64,000 nt of DNA from Sphingorhabdus wooponensis (GTDB lineage: Bacteria > Pseudomonadota > Alphaproteobacteria > Sphingomonadales > Sphingomonadaceae): assembly GCF_003933235.1 (NCBI RefSeq), contig NZ_RWJI01000001.1:254001-318000 (forward strand), given 5' to 3'. The translations under genes were made by a program, and so were the position numbers. Shown here in pieces: positions 18,401-29,743 of the stretch. Each line of letters starts with the position of its first letter. The stretch's first letter is position 1. Below the pieces are notes generated by a model. The model ran no database searches. It was not told the DNA's origin and worked only from the letters and a program-made list of their open reading frames with translations.

Positions 18401-19444
18401 CTAAGCCCTATACCGCCAGCGCAAAGTTTCGCCTGCGTGAAAGGGCACAACTGAAACGCCATCCAACTCAAGCAGTTCTGGTACTGGCGTATCGATACGC
18501 TCCAAAGTGACGCGGTCCTCATTCAGAGGCAGGCGATAAAAGCGAGGCCCGTTCTCTGACGCAAACGCCTCAAGCTTATCTAACGCGCCTTCTTCTTCAA
18601 AAACCGCTGCGTAGCTTTCCATAGCAAAGGGCGCGTTGAAGATTCCGGCACAGCCACAGGCGCTTTCCTTGGCGGATTTGTCATGCGGCGCGCTGTCGGT
18701 GCCAAGAAAATATTTGGCGCTGCCCGATGTTGCGGCCTTGCGCAGCGCAAGCCTGTGCACTTCGCGCTTCGCCACGGGCAGGCAATAGGCATGCGGGCGG
18801 ATGCCACCTTCGAACATGGCGTTACGATTGATGTGCAAATGCTGCGGGGTGATAGTGGCGGCGATATTATCGCTGGCATCATCGACAAAGGCGACCGCAT
18901 CCGCCGTGGTGATATGTTCAAATACGACGCGCAGCTCAGGCAATTCGCGGACCAGCTTTGACAAAGTGCGTTCGATAAACACCGCTTCCCGGTCGAATAT
19001 GTCAACATGTGAATCGGTGACTTCGCCATGGATGAGCAACGGCATGCCGATGCGCGCCATATGCTCAAGCGCGGGCATGATGTTGGCAATGTTGGTTACG
19101 CCATGTGCGCTTCCGGTTGTTGCATGGGCAGGGTATAATTTTGCCGCCGTAAACACGCCTTCGGCAAAACCACGCGCCAGCTCTTCGCCTTTCGACGCGT
19201 CGGTCAGATAGGCCGTAATTAAAGGCGTAAAGTTGACCCCTTGGGGCACAGCCGCCAATATCCGTTCGCGATAGGCCGCGCCTGCTTCAACTGTTGTCAC
19301 TGGCGGTGACAGGTTGGGCATAACAATAGCCCGTGCGAATTGCGCTGCGGTATATGGCACAACACTCCGCATCACGGCATTATCGCGCAAATGAACATGC
19401 CAGTCATCGGGGCGGCGGATGGAGAGAATCGTCTGATCGGTCAT
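18401..19444 (-). CDS. pyrC: Dihydroorotase
   Basis: It catalyses the reversible cyclisation of carbamoyl-aspartate to dihydroorotate in pyrimidine synthesis. The 347-residue length and the motifs match the E. coli PyrC type: the metal-binding [12 protein letters not shown] near residues 10-21, the carbamylated lysine in [12 protein letters not shown] in LLIHGEV and FEHITT, and GTDSAPHDK. It is convergent with rarD and divergent from ygfZ (38 bases apart), with the promoter regions facing each other. Confidence 0.96.
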   Translation of the reverse strand: MTDQTILSIRRPDDWHVHLRDNAVMRSVVPYTAAQFARAIVMPNLSPPVTTVEAGAAYRERILAAVPQGVNFTPLITAYLTDASKGEELARGFAEGVFTAAKLYPAHATTGSAHGVTNIANIMPALEHMARIGMPLLIHGEVTDSHVDIFDREAVFIERTLSKLVRELPELRVVFEHITTADAVAFVDDASDNIAATITPQHLHINRNAMFEGGIRPHAYCLPVAKREVHRLALRKAATSGSAKYFLGTDSAPHDKSAKESACGCAGIFNAPFAMESYAAVFEEEGALDKLEAFASENGPRFYRLPLNEDRVTLERIDTPVPELLELDGVSVVPFHAGETLRWRYRA

Positions 19445-19482
19445 GGCTTCCCTTTACGCGTTTGCCGCCCTATCTGTCACCT

Positions 19483-20205
19483 ATGCGAAACACCCGTCTA
19501 TATGACCGACACATCATCCGTTTGTCACCTACCGAAACAGGGGAAGATGTGCGCCAATTCCTGCAGGGGTTGGTGACGCAGGATACTGCAGCAGAGATGC
19601 CCTTATGGGCGGGGCTTTTGAACCCACAAGGCAAAGCTTTGTTTGATTTCTTTTTGTGGGCCGATGGCGACGATGTGTTGATCGATTGCGAACGCGTGCA
19701 GGCAGAGGCACTTTTTCGGCGGCTGTCAATCTACCGGTTGCGGCGCAAGATTATGATTACAATGGATTCTGCCTGCGCGGTCTTTTGGAATGCAGACGGT
19801 AGTAGCGACCCACGTCATCCCAATATGGGTGAGCGATGGCTCGGAGCGTCTGCAGATGGTGATGTGGACGTTAGCGCCGAATATCGCGCACATCGGTTGG
19901 CTTTGGGCATCACTGAAGGGTTAGCAGAGCTTGGAAGTGAGCAAACCTTATGGCTTGAGGCAAACGCTGCCGAGTTGAACGGCGTTTCGTTTAACAAAGG
20001 ATGCTATGTCGGGCAGGAAAACACAGCGAGAATGAACTGGCGGCAAAAGGTCAACCGGCGGCTGGTGGTTGTGCCGATGGAACAGGCCGATCTCAGCCGT
20101 CAACGCTGTGCCTACCCAGAACTCGGCCTGTCGGTAGAATTGCGCCGTGTGGAGGATATGACGACGCTGCAACTGCCGGAATGGCAGCGGGCGGCAATCA
20201 CTTAA
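19483..20205 (+). CDS. ygfZ: YgfZ/GcvT-like folate-binding protein (iron-sulfur cluster maturation)
   Basis: YgfZ-family proteins are tetrahydrofolate-binding GcvT relatives that support repair or assembly of certain Fe-S enzymes. The hallmark KGCYVGQE motif (K-G-C-x-x-G-Q-E) lies near residues 173-180, and QGLVTQDTA near the N-terminus fits the family. The ATG at 19483 gives 240 residues; upstream in-frame sequence overlaps the divergent pyrC and is unlikely to be coding. The last four bases overlap the convergent RlpA-like gene. Confidence 0.9.
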   Translation: MRNTRLYDRHIIRLSPTETGEDVRQFLQGLVTQDTAAEMPLWAGLLNPQGKALFDFFLWADGDDVLIDCERVQAEALFRRLSIYRLRRKIMITMDSACAVFWNADGSSDPRHPNMGERWLGASADGDVDVSAEYRAHRLALGITEGLAELGSEQTLWLEANAAELNGVSFNKGCYVGQENTARMNWRQKVNRRLVVVPMEQADLSRQRCAYPELGLSVELRRVEDMTTLQLPEWQRAAIT

Positions 20206-20567
20206 TTCAGCAATTCGAGCTTCACCTTAGCAGTGCCAGTGAGGTGCATGCCAAGTTGCTTGGCCGCTGCATAAGACACATCCACAATGCGTGATTTGCC
20301 CCAAGGGCCACGGTCGTTGATACGGACAATGACTTCCTGACCATTGGCTAAGTTAGTAACGGCAACGCGGCTGCCGAAGGCCAAGGTGCGGTGCGCAGCC
20401 GTCATGGCGCTAGGGTCAAAGCGTTCGCCGCTCGCGGTGCGCCTTCCGCTCAGTTCGGCGCCATAATAGCTTGCGACACCAGTGCCGATTTCGACACGGC
20501 TGTCGTCGGCCTGCGCCAAGACGGGCAATGCCAGACATGCCATCATGAAAAACCCGTGCCTGTGCAT
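20202..20567 (-). CDS. RlpA-like septal ring/double-psi beta-barrel protein
   Basis: The 121-residue product has a signal peptide (MHRHGFFMMACLALPVLA, cut near AQA) and then an RlpA-type double-psi beta-barrel: GVASYYGAELSGRRTASGERFDPSAMTAAHRTLAFGSRVAVTN and VRINDRGPWGKSRIVDVSYAAAKQLG. RlpA proteins are lytic transglycosylases acting on peptidoglycan lacking stem peptides; the catalytic residues fit, but the SPOR domain found in many RlpAs is absent. No lipobox cysteine is seen. The ATG at 20567 has GGAGAGG upstream; longer in-frame starts are poor. Confidence 0.87.
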   Translation of the reverse strand: MHRHGFFMMACLALPVLAQADDSRVEIGTGVASYYGAELSGRRTASGERFDPSAMTAAHRTLAFGSRVAVTNLANGQEVIVRINDRGPWGKSRIVDVSYAAAKQLGMHLTGTAKVKLELLN

Positions 20568-20685
20568 AATGCCTCTCCAACAAAGAAAGGCACATATACA
20601 AAGCTTTTTGTCACGCCAACGACCGAGCGATATGTTGACCAAAAGCTGCGATTATCCGAAAACCTAAGTCCGCAATGCCTGCCGC

Positions 20686-23412
<2,727 letters not shown>

Positions 23413-23455
23413 CTAAGTCTAAAGACAAACCGGCGAACGGGAGACGGGAATTTAC

Positions 23456-25012
23456 ATGCTTATCGAAACCGAACTGGAAAAATCCTTTGGTGATTTCGGC
23501 GCGCTCATTGGCGCTTGGGGTGAAGAAAAGCCTGATGCGCGGGCGCTTGCCGATAGCATTTCTGAATACTCGTGGCGCGAAGTTGCGCTAGCAACAGCAC
23601 GCATAGCGGCCCAGTTGCAACGCGATGGCCTGCAACGGGGGCAGGCGGTTGCCATATTGGGGACCAGCAATATTCCATATGCATTGGTGTATCTTGCCGT
23701 TTTGCGTGCAGGCGGCTGCGCTGCACCATTGACTACATCGGCAACGTCCGCGCAACTCGCCGCGATGTTCAAGGATTCCGGCGCAATGCATTTGTTCGTC
23801 GATTCTGCGAAACTGGCTGACATTCAAAATGTGGCGCTGGGTGATGTTAAAATCATCATGCTTGACAATGCCGTTGGTGAGCATCCAGCGCTGACCAACT
23901 GGATGGCAGAGCAAGACGCGCATTTCGACGCAACGCCACCTGCTGCGACGGATCCGTTCAACATCATTTATTCCAGTGGCACCACAGGAACGCCCAAAGG
24001 CATCATCCATTCGCACGCTATGCGCTGGCACCAGATGGCTGGGGGATTTAAGTCAATCTACACCCGCGATACGCGGTCGTTGGTTTCAACGCCTTTATAT
24101 TCGAACACGACATTGGCGGTATTCCTGCCAACGGTTTGTCATGGCGGTTTTGCCCGGATTATGGAAAAATTTGATGCTCGGGCCTATCTTGACCACGCGC
24201 TAACCGATCAGACTACGCACACCATGCTCGTGCCTGTGCAATATCAACGGCTCATGGCGCATCCGCAATTTGATAGTTATGATCTCAGTAGCTTCATCGT
24301 GAAATTTTGTACCAGCGCACCTTTTGCTGCTGAACTGAAAGCGGATGTGCTCCAGCGTTGGCCGGGCGGTCTTGTCGAAATTTACGGTATGACCGAAGGC
24401 GGTGTTGTTTGCATGTTGCAGGCCCATCATCATCCCCACAAATTGCATACCGTTGGACAACCCGTCACGGGCCATGAACTGATCGTGTTGGACGAGGATG
24501 ATAATCGCCTGCCCGCCGGTTCAAAAGGCGTGCTGACCGGTCGTTCGCCGACCATGATGTCCGGTTACAAAAACCAACCAGAAAAAACACGCGAGATGGA
24601 ATGGCGCGACGAGGAGGGCAATATTTGGTTAAAAACAGGCGATATTGGCATTGTTGACGAGGATGGCTTCGTTTCGATCGTGGGTCGCGCCAAGGACATG
24701 ATAATTTCTGGCGGGTTTAATATTTATCCGAAAGACCTTGAGGAATTGTTGGAGCAGCAGCCCGAAGTGGCCGAAGCTGCGGTGGTCGGCATGCCTTCCG
24801 ATGCGTGGGGCGAAACACCTGTTGGCTTTGTACGGTTGAGGGACGAGGCAGCTTCGCCGGAATCCATTCTTGCGCGTGTGAATGGGCAGCTTGGTAAGAC
24901 GCAGCGGATATCGATGCTATACTCTATCGATGAAATGCCGCGCAGCCACATTGGCAAATTGCTAAAGACAGACTTACGCGCTTTGGCGGCGGAGAAGCAA
25001 AATGGACGGTGA
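23456..25012 (+). CDS. AMP-dependent acyl-CoA synthetase/ligase
   Basis: It activates a carboxylic acid to an acyl-adenylate and then to a CoA thioester. The P-loop motif YSSGTTGTPKG lies at residues 172-182, GMTEGG follows near 311, the GDIG motif near 400 and the hinge with GRAKDMIISGGFNIYP near 408-424; the catalytic C-terminal lysine is in RSHIGKLLKTDLR. The substrate is not evident; a medium-chain or aromatic acid is possible. A GGGAGACGGGA stretch precedes the ATG. Its last 11 bases overlap the DUF2721 gene. Confidence 0.88.
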   Translation: MLIETELEKSFGDFGALIGAWGEEKPDARALADSISEYSWREVALATARIAAQLQRDGLQRGQAVAILGTSNIPYALVYLAVLRAGGCAAPLTTSATSAQLAAMFKDSGAMHLFVDSAKLADIQNVALGDVKIIMLDNAVGEHPALTNWMAEQDAHFDATPPAATDPFNIIYSSGTTGTPKGIIHSHAMRWHQMAGGFKSIYTRDTRSLVSTPLYSNTTLAVFLPTVCHGGFARIMEKFDARAYLDHALTDQTTHTMLVPVQYQRLMAHPQFDSYDLSSFIVKFCTSAPFAAELKADVLQRWPGGLVEIYGMTEGGVVCMLQAHHHPHKLHTVGQPVTGHELIVLDEDDNRLPAGSKGVLTGRSPTMMSGYKNQPEKTREMEWRDEEGNIWLKTGDIGIVDEDGFVSIVGRAKDMIISGGFNIYPKDLEELLEQQPEVAEAAVVGMPSDAWGETPVGFVRLRDEAASPESILARVNGQLGKTQRISMLYSIDEMPRSHIGKLLKTDLRALAAEKQNGR

Positions 25013-25505
25013 ATTTGGGCCCGACCTTGTCGCCGTCATTTCTGTTTTACAAACGGCGCTGACACCTGCTTTCTTGCTGGTGGCGGTGGGCAGCCTCCTC
25101 AACGTGCTCACTGGCCGACTGGCCCGAATTATAGACCGTTCACGCGATTTGCAGCGCCAATATCCAAACACCGAAGGGGCCGCGCATGAACGCGTCGTTT
25201 TCGAATTGCGTATCATCGAAAAACGCATGCGCGTTGTCGGGGCGTCCATTTTGTTCGCGGTTCTGTCGGCCATTTCGGTTTGCATCATGATCGTAGCCCT
25301 GTTTGTGCTGGGGCTAACGAACGCGTCTGCAGCTTGGGTGGCGGTAGCATTATTTATGCTCGCATTGGCGTTGCTATCTGCCTGCTTGTTTCAGTTCGTC
25401 CGTGAAATCCGGCTGGCGACCTATGCCATTTATGTGCCAGAGGAATATCTCGAACTACCGCCGCCTTCAAAGCCTATGGAACGCAAGCGAGGCAAACGGA
25501 CGTAG
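25002..25505 (+). CDS. DUF2721 membrane protein
   Basis: The 167-residue product matches the DUF2721 pattern: N-terminal membrane segment (ISVLQTALTPAFLLVAVGSLLNVLTGRLARIIDRSRDL), a basic cytosolic linker with FELRIIEKRMRVV, two further membrane segments, and the tail QFVREIRLATYAIYV. Its function is unknown. It overlaps the acyl-CoA synthetase gene by 11 bases, which argues for coupled translation, and converges on coaD. Confidence 0.8.
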   Translation: MDGEFGPDLVAVISVLQTALTPAFLLVAVGSLLNVLTGRLARIIDRSRDLQRQYPNTEGAAHERVVFELRIIEKRMRVVGASILFAVLSAISVCIMIVALFVLGLTNASAAWVAVALFMLALALLSACLFQFVREIRLATYAIYVPEEYLELPPPSKPMERKRGKRT

Positions 25506-25508
25506 CAC

Positions 25509-26018
25509 TTAACCGCCTTTTTTGGCCAATTTTTCCACGCGCGCAACAACCTCGTCACGAATATAGGGAGTGACAAACTTCCCGATTTCCCCGCCGTAAA
25601 TCGCGATTTCCTTTACCAAACGGGAGGCAATAGGTTGTAGTGACACATCTGCCATTAGAAACAGCGTTTCGACGCGATCGTTCAATTGGCGGTTCATGCC
25701 CGTGAGCTGATATTCATATTCGAAATCCGTAACGCCGCGAATGCCGCGAATAACGGTGCTGGCACCTTGCGCTTCGGCAAAATCCATAAGCAGCGAATCG
25801 AACCCTACAACGCGAATATGCGCCGAACCGATGCTAGCGACTTCGCGCTCGACCATTGCAATCCGTTCATCATCAGAAAACATCGGGGATTTGGCTGCAT
25901 TCGTAGTTACGCCGATGATCAGTTCATCCACCAGTTTTGCGCCGCGCCGTATGATGTCCATATGGCCCAGAGTGATGGGGTCAAATGTCCCAGGATATAC
26001 GCCAATCCGGTGTGTCAT
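25509..26018 (-). CDS. coaD: Phosphopantetheine adenylyltransferase
   Basis: CoaD transfers AMP to 4'-phosphopantetheine, the penultimate step of CoA synthesis. The 169 residues start MTHRIGVYPGTFDPITLGHMDIIRRG with the nucleotidyltransferase TxGH motif, followed by VRGIRGVTDFEYEYQLTGMNRQL and the ISSR-like SRLVKEIAIYGG segment. Its ATG directly abuts the ispA stop, so xseB-ispA-coaD is probably one transcript. Confidence 0.97.
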   Translation of the reverse strand: MTHRIGVYPGTFDPITLGHMDIIRRGAKLVDELIIGVTTNAAKSPMFSDDERIAMVEREVASIGSAHIRVVGFDSLLMDFAEAQGASTVIRGIRGVTDFEYEYQLTGMNRQLNDRVETLFLMADVSLQPIASRLVKEIAIYGGEIGKFVTPYIRDEVVARVEKLAKKGG

Positions 26019-26918
26019 TTAGCGATCCCTTTCGGTGATGTAATTTGCAATTGCGCGCAAAAGATCGGCTTCGGCGCCATAATTCGACAGATGGTCGTTG
26101 GCCTGCTGCACAAGCATTTCCGCTTGCTGCTTGGCGCGTTCGAGGCCCATGAGAGATACAAATGTGCCTTTATTGGCTGCCGCGTCTTTTTGAAGCGCTT
26201 TGCCGGCAAGTTCTGGATCACCTTCAACATCTAAGATGTCGTCGGCAATCTGAAAGGCGAGGCCAATGTCCCGGGCATATCCCCGCAAATGCGTCCGACC
26301 TTCCGCCGGGATATGTCCTAATATTGCGCCCATTTCAACGCTTGCTGCAATAAGCGCACCGGTCTTCAGAGCTTGCAGGCGCATGACGGTTTGAAGATCG
26401 AATGTTGATTTCTCTGCCTCGATATCCATCATCTGTCCGCCGGCCATGCCTTCTGGACCGCTAGCTAAAGCCAAAGTTGATACCAATTCGCCGCGCACGA
26501 ATGGGTCGCCATGTGTTTGTGGGTTTGCGAGTATTTCAAATGCCAAAGCGTGCAGAGAATCGCCTGCCAGGACAGCAGTCGCGTCATCGAACGCACGGTG
26601 CACTGTTGGCTTGCCACGCCGCATGTCGTCATCATCCATGCAGGGCAAGTCGTCGTGGACCAAAGAGTAAACATGAATGGCTTCTACTGCCGTACCAACC
26701 CGCAGAGCAACCGCACGGTCCACATGGAACAGAGCTGCGGTCGCAGTTACAAGCAAGGGTCGGAGGCGCTTGCCACCGCCAATCGCCGCATGGCGCATAG
26801 CTGCATATAGGCGATCTCGGGCGTCGCCGGGTAGCTTCAGAAGCCCATCAAATTCCTGATCAATGTCTGCAGCAATTTGCGCGAGCGAGTCTTGTAGCAA
26901 TGATGGGGGCGCCGCCAT
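26019..26918 (-). CDS. ispA: Polyprenyl (farnesyl/geranyl) diphosphate synthase
   Basis: It condenses isopentenyl diphosphate with allylic diphosphates to make the C15 (possibly C10-C20) isoprenoid precursor. The 299-residue product has the first aspartate-rich motif DDLPCMDDDDMRRG near residues 87-100, GGKRLRP near 49-55, and the second motif FQIADDILDVEGD near 220. It lies between xseB and coaD with spacings of 5 and 0 bases. The exact chain length of the product cannot be read with certainty. Confidence 0.93.
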   Translation of the reverse strand: MAAPPSLLQDSLAQIAADIDQEFDGLLKLPGDARDRLYAAMRHAAIGGGKRLRPLLVTATAALFHVDRAVALRVGTAVEAIHVYSLVHDDLPCMDDDDMRRGKPTVHRAFDDATAVLAGDSLHALAFEILANPQTHGDPFVRGELVSTLALASGPEGMAGGQMMDIEAEKSTFDLQTVMRLQALKTGALIAASVEMGAILGHIPAEGRTHLRGYARDIGLAFQIADDILDVEGDPELAGKALQKDAAANKGTFVSLMGLERAKQQAEMLVQQANDHLSNYGAEADLLRAIANYITERDR

Positions 26919-26923
26919 GGTGC

Positions 26924-27163
26924 TTATCCGGCGCCGAATGTTGTTGTGCCCGTTGGGGATCCGTCTGGCCCTTGCACAATTGCTTCAATGCGCGCTTTCG
27001 CTGTATCAAGCCGTTGTTGGCACAAAGCCCGCAACTCATTGCCGCGTTCGTACAAGGCTATGGATTCATCGAGCGGAGCTTCGCCGCTTTCCAGCTTGTG
27101 GACGATGTCTTCAAGCGCAAGCAACGCCTGTTCGAAATTCATATCGGCTACGTCTTGGGTCAT
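26924..27163 (-). CDS. xseB: Exodeoxyribonuclease VII small subunit
   Basis: XseB assembles with XseA into exonuclease VII, which degrades single-stranded DNA. The 79-residue product has the family signature FEQALLALEDIVHKLESGEAPLDESIALYERGNEL. It is the first gene of the xseB-ispA-coaD unit, an order typical of proteobacterial xseB-ispA. The partner xseA is not in the window. Confidence 0.94.
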   Translation of the reverse strand: MTQDVADMNFEQALLALEDIVHKLESGEAPLDESIALYERGNELRALCQQRLDTAKARIEAIVQGPDGSPTGTTTFGAG

Positions 27164-27259
27164 TTCTCTGCAATGACGCCCGCTGCCGTTTGGGTCAAGT
27201 GCTTCGCGCTATCGCCATCTGTTGAAGGTCAGGCATAGGAGTGAAGGAGTCCCGCACAT

Positions 27260-28135
27260 TTACACGCCTGCCTTCAACAACCAGTCGTGAAAGATTTTCA
27301 CGGCTCTTTGCTTCAGCGCACGGGGACGGCAAACGAAGTAATAGCTGTATGGGCTTTCGACTTCTGTATTGAAAAGCCTTGTCAGGCGCGGGTCGCGCGC
27401 GTCGGAGAAGTGGCTTCCGTGCATGATAGCAACGCCAAGACCGTTTGCGGCAGCCTCCAGCATCAATGCGCCACTGTCCAAGCTATCGATAGCAGCCGGC
27501 TTCAGGCGGGGGACACCCATGGCCTGCCGCCATGCGTCAAATATCATAGGCATGTCGCTGTGTACCATGACTGTATGCTTTGCGAGATCCTCGGGCTTTT
27601 CGACATTATGCTCCTTCGCCCATTTTTCAGATGCGATAGCGTAAACAAGATTGCGGTCTAAGCGGACACTGTAAAGCTTGGAATCGACGTCTGCCGATAT
27701 GATAATAGCTGCGTCGACTACATCACCTAGCAGATTTTCCGCATGGCCAGATGTGTCCACATCGATATGTAGCTTGGGAAACGCCTTACGCAGTTCAGGT
27801 AAGCGCGGTATCAGCCGTTGTGAGCCAAAAAGTGGCAATAGCCCCAAACGCAGGCGATATTCCCCGCCTCGACCGGCAAGCTCGTCCACCGCCTCGGCCA
27901 TCGCGTCCATTGCTGGTTCAACGGCTGCCAGAAGTGCCTCACCATCGGCGTTAATGACCATCGCTTGGGCACGGCGATCAAAAAGAGATTTGCCGATAAA
28001 GTCCTCTAGCGCCTTGATACGGCGGCTAAGTGCGGGCGGAGATAGGGCAAGTTCGCTCGCGGCAGCTTTTGCCGAACCAAGCTTAGCGACGCGCAAAAAG
28101 GCTTCCAGTGAACGTAAAGGGGGCAATCTGCGCAT
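27260..28135 (-). CDS. LysR-family transcriptional regulator (GcvA-like)
   Basis: The 291-residue product has an N-terminal winged helix (residues 1-65: PPLRSLEAFLRVAKLGSAKAAASELALSPPALSRRIKALED) and a substrate-binding-type effector domain. The pattern of PPL-x-LR-x-FxxVA resembles the GcvA subgroup. GAGGAGATGAT gives a strong ribosome-binding site. The 300-base upstream region carries repeated TTGCA motifs that may be its operators. Target genes and ligand are unknown. Confidence 0.9.
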   Translation of the reverse strand: MRRLPPLRSLEAFLRVAKLGSAKAAASELALSPPALSRRIKALEDFIGKSLFDRRAQAMVINADGEALLAAVEPAMDAMAEAVDELAGRGGEYRLRLGLLPLFGSQRLIPRLPELRKAFPKLHIDVDTSGHAENLLGDVVDAAIIISADVDSKLYSVRLDRNLVYAIASEKWAKEHNVEKPEDLAKHTVMVHSDMPMIFDAWRQAMGVPRLKPAAIDSLDSGALMLEAAANGLGVAIMHGSHFSDARDPRLTRLFNTEVESPYSYYFVCRPRALKQRAVKIFHDWLLKAGV

Positions 28136-28151
28136 ATCATCTCCTCATTCT

Positions 28152-28270
28152 GTTGCGCTGCAACAAAAAATTCTCGATCCCGCAATCGTTCAAATGCCGC
28201 GAAATTCAGGTTAATCATATAGGTTGCAGTTGCATCATTTGCAACAGCCATTGCACTGTTCGCACTTGCA
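28152..28270. promoter_or_regulatory. Cluster of TTGCA(A) motifs upstream of the LysR gene
   Basis: An interrupted palindrome TGTTGC-GCT-GCAACA lies just upstream of the LysR start, and TTGCA occurs five more times at 28224, 28230, 28239, 28251 and 28266. Such iterated half-sites near a LysR gene commonly serve as operators for autoregulation. The last copy overlaps the -35 hexamer proposed for the small RNA on the plus strand, so the regulator could control both. This is inference from motif position. Confidence 0.4.
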
Positions 28271-28294
28271 CAAAAAATCAAATCGAGCCATATG
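28266..28294 (+). promoter_or_regulatory. Putative sigma70-type promoter for an orphan small RNA
   Basis: TTGCAC (28266-28271), 17 bases, then CATATG (28289-28294) gives a housekeeping-type promoter with ideal spacing and a plausible start near 28300. The -10 match is weak in its last position. It points toward the strong terminator at 28335-28362 and no protein gene lies between. Confidence 0.4.
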
Positions 28295-28299
28295 AACGG

Positions 28300-28362
28300 G
28301 GCCTTATAGGCATCCTCTCCTAAAGACTATTTCAGGGTCGGCTTCGGTCGGCCCTTTTTTTT
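28300..28362 (+). ncRNA. Candidate small RNA (about 63 nt) with pyrimidine anti-SD-like tract
   Basis: Between a promoter-like sequence and an intrinsic terminator lies a short region without a credible gene. It can fold as hairpin GCCT-TAT-AGGC (28301-28311), an unpaired stretch holding CCTCTCCT (28314-28321), then the terminator stem. This layout of hairpin, C/U-rich loop and terminator is like the alphaproteobacterial cuckoo/CcsR-type sRNAs whose CU tract targets or mimics Shine-Dalgarno pairing. No member of those families is recognised by sequence here. The adjacent LysR gene is divergent and the MFS gene converges on it. Confidence 0.5.
28335..28362 (+). terminator. Strong intrinsic terminator with UUCG loop, no upstream protein gene
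   Basis: GGGTCGGC and GTCGGCCC pair over eight positions (with two G-U pairs) around a TTCG tetraloop, followed by eight T residues. It is clearly oriented to the plus strand, yet both flanking protein genes are on the minus strand, so it must serve another transcript. Confidence 0.8.
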
Positions 28363-28438
28363 ATCCAAATTCGGCCTTCGCGTGAATGCAGTATAGGCTT
28401 TTCGCGCCTGTCAGGATCAAGGGGGGAGCCATTAACTC

Positions 28439-29743
28439 CTAGATTTCCGGGACAACCAATGCGCGCCGTCCCCAAATGATCAGGAACAGTAAAGCCGCCG
28501 AGATCAGGATGAATGTGGCAGGCTCCCAATAATTGAACAAAGCAACACCAACCGCAGGTGCGACAATATAGGCGGCACCGTTAATCGAGGCGATTTTGCC
28601 TGCAACGTCGCCTTGCTCATGGCGATGGACTGCGAGAGATGCACCTGCCGTAAAGCCTGGCCGGAACAGCCCAAAGCCAAGCGAAGCAATGGCAAAGCCT
28701 GTGCTAATGCCATAAAAATCATGGCTGATGCCTGTCAAAATCGTGCCCACTAACGCCAAGATTGCGCCCAAGAGCACGGAATTTCTCGCCGCAAGTGAAA
28801 GCATAGGGATGAGGCCCCATTGTGCCAACAAGGTTGCCATTGCGCCAATGAGCATCACGGAGCCACTAGCTTGCACGGCCTCCCACGGGCGATCATGTAA
28901 TCCAAGCCGGTCTCGTACCAGAAAGCCGACTACGCCTAAAATAATTGCCTGAGCATGGCCGCCGATCAACCCGGCAATCAGCCAAGACGCCATCCGTTCG
29001 TCGCGCCAAGGTAACCGGACCTCGCTGTCAGGCAATACCGAACCCAAGGCATCACCATCGACATCTTCATCATCTGGTGAATTCATAGATGCGGCATTTG
29101 GATAAGCTGCAACGGCACCGCGGGCTTCAAAACGCGGGGTATCATTGGGCAATTGAACGTGTAGTGCAATCAACACTGCCACACCAAAGGCAGCAAACAT
29201 GATCAGCGGCCCAGCTAGACCGAAAGGTGGGAATAGAAAATAATGCGCTGTGGCCGGGCCAATCACGGTGCCAACACCAAAAGACGATGCAAGCATTGAT
29301 AACGCCTTGGTGCGCTCGGCGCGTTCGGTTCGGGCGGCGACATAGGCCTGAACAGCGGGTGGTGCAGCCGAACCAAAACCGCCGTAAAGGCTTCGGAATA
29401 ACGCAAACAGGATGAAGGTTACGACTGGGCCTATCAGGCCCGCGAGCCCCAGCCAGAGTACCAATCCGCACAAGCCCATTGATGCCGCAAAGCCGATCAC
29501 GCCAACGCTCATCAGTTGTTTGCGACCACGACGGTCCGACAGGCGTGCCCATTTGGGGGCTGTTATAACCCACAATAATGCAGACCAACTAAAGGCAAGG
29601 CTGACCCATACGTCTGGCATATCCAATTCGCTGGCGATCGCGGGAAGGGCCGACTGCATTGCGGTGTTGCCCGCCGCGGCAACGAGCATCACCATGAACA
29701 ATATGACAACGCGGCTACTGGGAATGGCTTGTACCGCGCTCAT
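28439..29743 (-). CDS. Major facilitator superfamily transporter
   Basis: The 434-residue product shows about twelve hydrophobic segments with a long charged central loop (about residues 190-235, with acidic NSPDDEDVDGD). The MFS loop 2-3 motif appears as WARLSDRRGRKQLM. Substrate unknown; drug or metabolite efflux is possible. The ATG at 29743 has GGAAAAAAG upstream and overlaps the stop of the monooxygenase gene (ATGA); a TTG four codons earlier is less likely. Confidence 0.87.
   Translation of the reverse strand: MSAVQAIPSSRVVILFMVMLVAAAGNTAMQSALPAIASELDMPDVWVSLAFSWSALLWVITAPKWARLSDRRGRKQLMSVGVIGFAASMGLCGLVLWLGLAGLIGPVVTFILFALFRSLYGGFGSAAPPAVQAYVAARTERAERTKALSMLASSFGVGTVIGPATAHYFLFPPFGLAGPLIMFAAFGVAVLIALHVQLPNDTPRFEARGAVAAYPNAASMNSPDDEDVDGDALGSVLPDSEVRLPWRDERMASWLIAGLIGGHAQAIILGVVGFLVRDRLGLHDRPWEAVQASGSVMLIGAMATLLAQWGLIPMLSLAARNSVLLGAILALVGTILTGISHDFYGISTGFAIASLGFGLFRPGFTAGASLAVHRHEQGDVAGKIASINGAAYIVAPAVGVALFNYWEPATFILISAALLFLIIWGRRALVVPEI

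Larger units (their letters stand above)
28136..28438. other. Longest gap without a protein gene (about 300 bases)
   Basis: This gap lies between the start of the LysR gene and the stop of the MFS gene. It holds the TTGCA motif cluster and LysR promoter, then the small-RNA promoter, candidate RNA and terminator on the plus strand, and a final stretch (28363-28438) in which nothing was recognised. The only longer open frame across it on the plus strand lacks a family match and a ribosome-binding site. Confidence 0.7.

Noticed and set aside
28108-28323. 71-codon open frame on the plus strand upstream of the orphan terminator
   Set aside because: It begins inside the LysR gene on the other strand, has no ribosome-binding site and no recognised family; the small-RNA explanation fits better.
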